The notes under the pieces are model-generated. The model had not been told where the DNA came from. It worked only from the letters and a program-made list of their open reading frames with translations, and searched no databases. The position numbers and the translations under genes are program-made. A stretch of 50,936 nucleotides of DNA from Penium margaritaceum (taxonomy: Eukaryota; Streptophyta; Zygnematophyceae; Desmidiales; Peniaceae): positions 376,060-426,995 of the forward strand of contig SZWC01000100.1 of the NCBI GenBank assembly GCA_023375785.1, read 5' to 3'. Positions 44,851 to 50,936 of this stretch are shown here, piece by piece; the first letter of the stretch is position 1; each line of letters begins with the position of its first letter.

Positions 44851-46369
44851 ACCGTGTATTTGGAAGCAACCAAGATTGACGAGTTTATCTTTTCCAAATG
44901 CAAAGAGAATTGTTGAAAACCTTTAGGAAAGACATTGAAAAAATGAAATCTATGAATAATTTTGATTGATCTTACAACTTGAGAGATCGGATAAATTGTT
45001 CACATTTGATTGATACCGTACTATCAATGGGACGTGTAGATCGATGTTAACCATGTCATGACATGGTGTGTCGTTTGTGTTATATTGATTTACAAATAGA
45101 ACCTACAATCAGATTATTTGGATTCAATTGATCTTTGACTGAGGCCACAAATAGAACTCCTCTAGGGTACTTTACGTGCCTCAATAAGGCAGGATAACAT
45201 TAACTCTCATGATTTTTTCTCCTCGAATGGATACTTGATTCGACTTTGGTTTACCAGAATCATCCTCCGTTTACCCGAAAGATCATAAGGAGGCTTTTAA
45301 AACTCCCTTAATTTTGAGGATGGTTCACTTGTTATACATTGCCAAACGCAAGTACAATGGCTTTTTGGATGTCACGGCTTTGGACTCCATTGGCGATTGT
45401 TTGTCAAATGAGGGTGGTACCCTCTACCAGTGTCTTATGTAAGGCATATATTTGAGGATGGTTTGATTGAAGATTTTGATTCATCATGTGTTTTCGATAG
45501 TCGCATGGGGGCATTGACAGAATTTGAATTGATTGAATAAACAATTTGTTTCATAAAATCAAGGCGTTTAGAGACTCGCAGTCAAGGCAGCTTATGAGAT
45601 AGGATGTTCACGTTATGTTGGAGTGTGGCATTGATGACATTGACCGACAGATTGATGCCATGATCATCATTGGTCATCACATCTTTAATTGGTGAATGTA
45701 TGATGTAAAGGCTCGCCATGCCCATATGTCTATATCGTCACTCATTCTAGTGGTGACTGATCAAGTCATCGCCCTAGACACGTTTGTCCAATTGTCAATC
45801 AAACTATAATCTTTAAGGCTTCTTGTGCATGTGACTCCATCTATGAGACATAACTCAATCATCGTGGGTTAAAACACCAACGATTTTCTTAAATCCTCAA
45901 GAGTATGTCGTTGATATCCACCCCCTTCTTTACTCCATCATTGGTAGGATGTGCAACACAAAGGGGAAAATGTCACCGATTGAGTGATGCCATCCACCGA
46001 AAGATCAAAGAATGTAAACTACACTCAAGGACTATCACCGGGTTCTATGGAATGAGGTATGTGACTCTCTAACTGACCCAGGCTTATCTTGTTGCTTCAG
46101 GTGAAAACCTACCCAAACCCTGGAGGCTGATTGACCTAAACCAATTCAAGGTTGGACAAACCCTTCCTTTGGGTAGGGTGGGGTCATTGCCTAGACTTGG
46201 GAGGTCAAAAGAAACACGCCATTGTTGTGGATATTGTGGATATGCTAGATTATGGACACAATGAGTTTGTAGCAATGAAGATGAGTGGGAGGATTATGCG
46301 GTGGAATGAGGAACTTTGCTTGGGGGGGGAGGGGTAAAGAGGCTACACCTTACAAATGCAGGAACGTCG
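44851..46369. other. AT-rich DNA without recognisable genes
   Basis: Base composition changes sharply after the 11-bp array. All six frames are broken by frequent stops, and no tRNA, LTR end or tandem repeat is evident. A faint resemblance of AFKTPLILR near 45290 to gypsy RT text was not strong enough to call. Confidence 0.6.
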
Positions 46370-46818
46370 TTGCAAACTGGTTGATCCAAATTTGGATACG
46401 CTAGGAGGTGTGGTCTTTGTGGAGCGGCGAGATACTGCACCCGCATACCTCGCCCGTTGTGCGCTGATGCGTACTTGCTAATTCTTCTCATTTCGCATCA
46501 CGGCGTTGACTTCTAGTATTGTTGCCTCATCCCCGAATGTCATCGGACACGTCAACAAAAGATGGTTTGCGGCAACTTTCAGGTGTTGTGGGTNTTGCAA
46601 ACTGGTTGATCCAAATTTGGATACGCTAGGAGGTGTGGTCTTTGTGGAGCGGCGAGATACTGCACCCGCATACCTCGCCCGTTGTGCGCTGATGCGTACT
46701 TGCTAATTCTTCTCATTTCGCATCACGGCGTTGACTTCTAGTATTGTTGCCTCATCCCCGAATGTCATCGGACACGTCAACAAAAGATGGTTTGCGGCAA
46801 CTTTCAGGTGTTGTGGGT
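46370..46818 (+). repeat. 224-bp direct duplication around a single N
   Basis: 46370-46593 and 46595-46818 appear identical, from TTGCAAACTGGTTGATCC to GGTGTTGTGGGT, and are separated only by the N at 46594. This is an assembly overlap that was not merged; the true sequence probably has one copy. Confidence 0.88.
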
Positions 46819-48058
46819 TGTATTTTAGGTTCGGGCTCCTCCCAGGCCCGCTGTTGCAAAGCCTAGGAGGTTCCCCTTCAACAAAGGCGGAATTTAGTCC
46901 CCCGAACCATTTCGAACATGTAAATATTTCATTTTCAACCTCTAAAAAGAGGCAAGTGTTGCTCGCAAAGCGTGCATAGGGTTACATAGTAACTAAGCAA
47001 AAGTATTCGTAATAGTATCTCGTAAGAGGCTAAATAATTGCCCGCAATGTGGACCACATAATGGAAGGTTTGCCAAGAGACCTTACCTTGCCCGTGGAAG
47101 CCAAAACTGGTTGTAAATGGGCTGCCAAACTGTCACCCGCATTCGTTCAACCTTTTTTTATGTTCGCCCATGTGTGCTCTTAAACATTGCGTATGGTTCG
47201 GGCGAACTCTTCCTAAATTGCTTCAAGTTATGCTGGATTTATTCCAGCTTGTGTGGGTGTAAAAGCTAGAAAAACACAACCAAAAAATTGAACGAATGCG
47301 CTTGGCGATATAGTGTTATGTATAACAATTCACCAAAATATTGAAGAAGAACCTCATAAGGCATTTCTTCTCGGTTTTTTTAATACCATGGTTTTATCTG
47401 ATGATTATTCAATCTAAAGGATATCAATTTGTTCTTGTATTGTGAACATGCTAGTTTCACACGTCTATTATGAACTTCACCAAAAAAATGATCCTTTACA
47501 AATTTGGATGAAGTTTGAATGTTTCCTTATGTTATGAAAAATAAGATGACGCAATTATAGGCGTAATTGAATTGATTTATCTTCTTCTATGCTGGTGGTT
47601 GAATTTCTTTTCTTTCATTTGCATTTTGACCCTGTTTGATGTCGGGTTCACGAGTCTCAAGAGTTTACCTGGCGAGGCCAAGGAGGAGCGACATAGAGGC
47701 GAAAAACAACATCAAATTCCTGCTCGCCAACGGACGGGAGGGGTTGGACCCAACCCAACGTACATTCCTTACCCTTTTGTCCTGGCGTCGGACTGGTCAT
47801 TCCGTACTATCCGGGGTCCGTCCGGACATCTAGGTCTATGTCCGTGGTGTTTTTTCTTATGGGCCAACCTTCGTCGTGCGTCCGCGGACGTGGAGGGGCA
47901 TACAGTCCAACAATGTCTTACACTCTGCTGGGTGGAATTTTCATAAAAATGACCAATCCACCAACCACGGTTTTCTTCAGCATCTTTTGGCACGCGAAGC
48001 GACCCAAACAGATCCGATAACCCAAATAGACCGGATATCCTGAGAAAATACGGCCTTA
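46819..48058. other. AT-rich DNA, no feature recognised
   Basis: Short frames only. A 124-codon frame at 47572-47946 has no homology I recognise, and its composition does not suggest coding. No RNA gene, repeat array or LTR end was found before the CATGA target site. Confidence 0.55.
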
Positions 48059-48063
48059 CATGA
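48059..48063 (+). other. Target-site duplication CATGA, left
   Basis: CATGA precedes the palindromic LTR and is repeated exactly after the element at 48367-48371. Confidence 0.85.
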
Positions 48064-48366
48064 TGTAACGAATTGGCATGGGAAGCTTGGCCCATTGAGC
48101 CAAAACCGCGGTTTTGGCCCAATGGGCCAAGCTTCCCATGCCAATTCGTTACATTGGTATCAGAGCGCCAGGGTTCGAGTCCCTCTGTGGACGCCGAAGG
48201 CGGGTCCACTCCTAGGTGGGAGGAGTGTAGCGCGGGCCGGCTTCTCCTCATGGCTTGAACGGGTCCTGGACTGTGGGCGATTGGATGGGATGGATTTAAG
48301 GTCGGAGACCCTCAATCAACGCGGTTTTGGCCCAATGGGCCAAGCTTCCCATGCCAATTCGTTACA
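48064..48366 (+). mobile_element. Tiny LTR retroelement (TRIM/SMART-like) with palindromic LTR
   Basis: The 303-bp element has a 90-bp 5' LTR (48064-48153, TGTAACG...CGTTACA), one T, a primer site TGGTATCAGAGC at 48155-48166, and a leader of about 155 bp. Its 3' end is the last 46 bp of the LTR (48321-48366), identical to 48108-48153, and CATGA duplications flank the whole. The LTR is an inverted repeat: 44 of 45 positions pair around CCGCGG, the one mismatch being 48098 against 48119. The 3' LTR starts one base left of the dyad axis, so it is half an LTR. It has no coding capacity; TRIM or SMART elements are the nearest known class. Single-stranded copies would fold into a hairpin. Confidence 0.85.
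48155..48182 (+). other. Extended initiator tRNA-Met primer site of the tiny element
   Basis: TGGTATCAGAGC is followed by GCCAGGGTTCGAGTCC. This tracks the complement of the acceptor and T-arm of plant initiator tRNA-Met with small changes. GGTTCGAGTCC (48172-48182) also fits the tRNA B-box consensus GGTTCGANTCC, so weak Pol III binding is possible but unproven. Confidence 0.75.
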
Positions 48367-48372
48367 CATGAC

Positions 48373-49180
48373 ATGTGGACTAAAGCACACCCTTCTATTC
48401 GGGGAAGCGGTGCTGAAAGGACCTCTGCGTCACTTTGTCCGGAGGACGCTCTGTGCGATCCGCCACAAGTGCGTTTTCCAGGCGGACTCATTGTGGAAGG
48501 AACTGGGTTGCCGTCGGTCGAATGGCTCTCGAGGTCGGTGGACTCATGGCCACCGAGCGGTGGTGACGCCGAGGGCTTCCCCTCCGGCCGTGGCGACGTT
48601 TCCCATGCCTCAGTTCAGCCAGCGTTCCATGGCCGCTTCCCACGTGCAATCCTGCCAGCTCGAAGCTGCCCTTGCAGGGATTGTGGTTCCGCATCCACAG
48701 CTGTTGCAGCGACTGCGCCCACGAGAGATCCGGGTACGGGGAACGAAGACATTGAGCAGCGTGGAAGTTGTGCACGAAGTGGGATGCACGCGGCGAAGAG
48801 GCCTTGCTTCAAGTGGTGCGAATAGGATTACACGGCTTCGCCTCTGCACCTCGAAAGTGCCGACGATCGCAAACTGGCAGCTGGCGGGGCTCGCTATGGA
48901 GGCGAAGCCATGGCTTGTCGAGGATTCAGCAGAAGCGGGCATCGACGTGGATCGCCTTGAGCAGTCGCCCTCCCTCATTTCGCGTGCCGCTGCTTCGCGG
49001 TTCCAGCTTCTGAGGAGAACCGCCGGGACAATTTGGCTCTGCGAGGACTGCGCCTGGCGACGGGTCGGGAGCACCTTACACGCCAAGAAGGCATTTCGCC
49101 GCGTCACTCCCCATGAAGCAAGGAGCGGAGGCAGCAGGAGTGGGGGCGACGGCGCCAGCAGCAGCAGCAGTGGCAGCAGT

Positions 49181-49241
<61 letters not shown>

Positions 49242-49336
49242 CTAGCACGAGGATTGTGTTGTTCAAGACAGCAGCGTTACCTGATCTCCCATCTCTACAA
49301 GGCACGTGCGAGAGACGCAACAGAGGGAGAACATAA
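48373..49336 (+). CDS. Hypothetical long open frame with poly-Ser tract
   Basis: A frame of about 320 codons to TAA 49334-49336; it also stays open leftward through the tiny LTR element, so the start is not defined (an ATG lies at about 48368-48370). The middle (LAGLAMEAKPWLVEDSAEAG, IWLCEDCAWRRVGSTLHAKK) looks protein-like, and the end holds a Ser run from the CAG/GCA microsatellite at 49156-49238. I recognise no domain. The opposite strand and another plus frame are also open across much of it because of GC-rich composition, and a 56-codon frame starts in the overlapping TAATG. It may be an exon of an uncharacterised gene or non-coding. Confidence 0.3.
49156..49238 (+). repeat. CAG/GCA trinucleotide microsatellite
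   Basis: A near-pure (AGC)n tract, with GGC/AGT interruptions on its left side. It would encode poly-Ser, poly-Ala or poly-Gln on plus, or poly-Leu on minus, so the long frames across it carry little weight as gene evidence. Confidence 0.92.
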
Positions 49337-49777
49337 TGAATTCGTTTCAGTCGTCCTCAACAAACGGACTGACAGGGACGCCGCAGGGCAAGTGCGCTGG
49401 CGCGGTGGACAGACTGAGCGAAGCAGTGAAGGATTCTGTCACGAGGGCTCCAGGCTGTCTGGATGTGACTGTCAGAAAAAAGACAGAATCTGAAACGGCA
49501 GCATGAGGAGTGACATCGTCAGAAATGATAGCAGCAGCTGCAGTGGATGTGTTGGCTGTCATCCAACTACCAAGATGAGGTTTCCGACCCAACAACTTCT
49601 CTCTCTCCACTGCCACCTCAGGTCAGTCACTGCCACCTCTCCCTCAAGCCTCGTCTCAATCCCTCCTACAGTGTTCCCCCATATCCCCCCCCCCCACCCC
49701 ACCCCTCACATACATACGTGGAGCAACTCAGCTTCCCAGTGCTCACCACTGTCAGGAGTCACATCTGGACCCTTTGG

Positions 49778-49784
49778 TATAAAA
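49778..49784 (+). promoter_or_regulatory. TATA-box-like element
   Basis: TATAAAA in the context GGTATAAAAGGCT lies about 340 bp before the first recognised exon of the desiccation-related gene. Its position suits a core promoter, but no ATG in the right frame is visible between it and the exon, and an N lies in between, so the assignment is tentative. Confidence 0.3.
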
Positions 49785-50119
49785 GGCTTGGGTGTTCGCA
49801 GTCTTGTGCCAAGTGCCCTTGTTTCCTGCAGTGGGAGATATCCTTGTGAATCCTACCCACTCCCACCCCCTCCTCTACAAAGAACCACAAGTTGTCCGCT
49901 GTGTGTCTCAGTCCTTCAGCCCTGCAACAGGGAGAGACTGCTGTTTCAGTTCTCCCAGGCCTGGAACTCCAAGCTGCTGACCTCGTGGGTCGGCCGACCT
50001 TTTTCTGTGTCGTGTAGCTTGTAAAGACNTCCCCAGTTCACCGCTTTGTCTTCTTGCACCTGATTGGTTTCTCACAAACTGAGTCACCATTTGTGTCACC
50101 GCACGGCACGGCGTGGCAG

Positions 50120-50744
50120 TTTGCGCTGAACCTGGAGTACTTGGAGGGCGAGTTCTACCTCCACTCTGCGTACGGGAAGGGTCTCGAGGGCTTTGCTCCG
50201 CAGCTCACGGGCGGCGGCCCTCCCTCCGTTGGCGGCCGCAAGGCGCTGCTGTCAGAGCCCGTGCAGAAGATTGCAGAGGAGTTTGGCCTCATCGAGATTG
50301 GCCACGTGCGGTGCGTGCGCTTGCGTGCGTTTGTGGCTGTTCTTGCTTTCTTGTGGAATTTGTGACCTGCCATGCTCTTGGTGTTTTCTGAAGAAGCATG
50401 TGTCCTGACGTCCGTTTTTGGACGGGAAGGCGATGCGGAACTTGAAGGACGGCCTCACAAATTGCGATGTTTTGTTGTGTTTTGTCCTGTTGCTTTGTCA
50501 TGCTTCACCACGCAGCATATTCCGTGAGTTTCTGGGTGCGGCTGCCGTTCCGCGCCCAGCCATCGACATCAGCGTGCAGACGTGGACCACGTTCGCCAGG
50601 CTGGCTCTGGGCCCACTCTCCGCGCCGTTTGACCCATACGCCAACGACGCCAACTGGCTCATTGCCGCGTTCATCCTTCCCTACGTCGGCCTCACCGCCT
50701 ACGTCGGCGCCAACCCCCTCCTCAACAGCCAGAACGCCAAGGCG
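50120..50744 (+). CDS. Desiccation-related protein PCC13-62-like, ferritin-like (two exons, partial)
   Basis: Exon A (about 50120-50310) encodes FALNLEYLEGEFYLHSAYGK, LTGGGPPSVGGRKALLSEPV and EEFGLIEIGHVR. A GT-AG intron in phase 2 (50311 GTGCGT to 50515 CGCAG) follows, then exon B (50516-50744) with REFLGAAAVPRPAIDIS, PFDPYANDANWLIAAFILPY and VGLTAYVGANPLLNSQNAKA. These match PCC13-62 of Craterostigma and its plant and algal homologues, a ferritin-like (Ferritin_2) family; the conserved Glu/His of NLEYLE and EIGH fit its di-metal helices. These proteins accumulate on drying and are often secreted, but the biochemical function is unsettled. The exon A frame is open back to the N at 50029, so its left edge (acceptor GTGGCAG) is a choice. 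Start codon and any signal peptide are missing; the 3' exons lie beyond the window. Confidence 0.88.
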
Positions 50745-50936
50745 GTGCGTGCGTCAATCTGTGTGTTTTGCAGCTGTGCTTTCACCTGTCTTGATTCGCC
50801 GTAAGTGGCCTTGGTGGAGGGATGACGGTCTGTATGCAAAGAGTGCATTGAGCATGGTTGCACATGGAGATGCTGAGAAGCATCTTTGCAGTGGAGGAGT
50901 TGAGCAAACCTTGTTTCTTTGTCCTCCCCCCCCCCC
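50745..50936 (+). other. Start of next intron, ending in a C run
   Basis: GTGCGTGCG immediately after NAKA is a good donor in phase 0 and resembles the donor of the previous intron. The family continues after this point with a conserved Gly/Glu-rich helix that is not found before the window ends in the terminal C run. The sequence is treated as intron. Confidence 0.65.

Noticed and set aside
43312..44879. Cys-rich 22-residue repeat protein (CARVVPE... type), open in several frames
   Set aside because: The 66-bp module is divisible by three and free of stops, so both strands are open in parallel. Without a promoter, splice signals or conservation it is a satellite, not a gene.
45240..45420. 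Possible gypsy reverse transcriptase remnant (AFKTPLILR...)
   Set aside because: Only one short phrase resembles the AFKTPFG motif. The flanking frame has frequent stops and lacks the expected downstream MPFGL and catalytic motifs.
47572..47946. 124-codon frame as a host gene
   Set aside because: No homology I recognise, the start is arbitrary, overlapping open frames exist on the minus strand, and no splice or promoter signal is evident.
48172..48182. tRNA gene suggested by a perfect B-box GGTTCGAGTCC
   Set aside because: There is no A box or cloverleaf around it. It is the complement of the T-arm of initiator tRNA-Met within an extended retroelement primer site.

Overview
The window is nuclear eukaryotic DNA, most likely from a repeat-rich green plant or green alga. 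The signs are a GT-AG spliced gene for a PCC13-62-type desiccation-related ferritin-like protein at the right end, Ty1/copia and short LTR retroelements, and primer-binding sites that match plant initiator tRNA-Met. I cannot name the species. There is no operon-like gene layout, and host coding capacity is minimal: one partial gene plus one doubtful reading frame. About nine tenths of the window is mobile or tandemly repeated DNA. It begins in a run of G and ends in a run of C, and it holds four single-N joins (16092, 28007, 46594, 50029). It is therefore probably a whole draft scaffold rather than a cut from a finished chromosome.

Layout. 28-2866: a diverged satellite of about 190 bp, roughly 15 units. 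2867-5461: a decayed, 5'-truncated copia pol cut into that satellite, followed by likely LTR remnant. 5462-9167: a mosaic of old retroelement DNA ending in an LTR on the minus strand (8549-9167) with an initiator-tRNA primer site. 9175-42718: a giant 20-bp minisatellite (unit GAGAAAGGTGGAGCAAGCCA, about 940 units in nine blocks) that switches strand several times. It is broken by a full-length copia element (10639-16718, target duplication TATCT), by a second block of the 190-bp satellite on the opposite strand (21918-22610), by a TG...CA retroelement-like insert (32058-35301), and by a non-autonomous LTR element (35828-39373) that itself carries a hAT-like miniature transposon (36137-36571). 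A G-rich tandem repeat (39834-40551) leads back into the minisatellite. 42719-44850: an 11-bp minisatellite with a perfectly homogenised 66-bp higher-order core. 44880-48058: AT-rich DNA without recognisable genes. 48064-48366: a tiny LTR element whose LTR is a near-perfect palindrome, with a perfect target duplication. 48373-49336: a long open frame of unknown worth with a CAG/poly-Ser tract. 50120-50744: two exons of the desiccation-related gene, which continues beyond the window.

The elements do not form a pathway; the window reads as a nested record of insertions into heterochromatin-like arrays. Two priming modes coexist: the copia element uses the anticodon region of initiator tRNA-Met (half-tRNA priming), while the other LTR elements use its 3' end. 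Most premature stops in the retroelement frames that can be aligned to an intact copy fall where the intact protein has Gln. This fits C-to-T decay of methylated CAG/CAA, or, less likely, a genetic code with UAG read as Gln. The very long open frames across the minisatellites exist only because the repeat units contain no stop codon; they are not genes.
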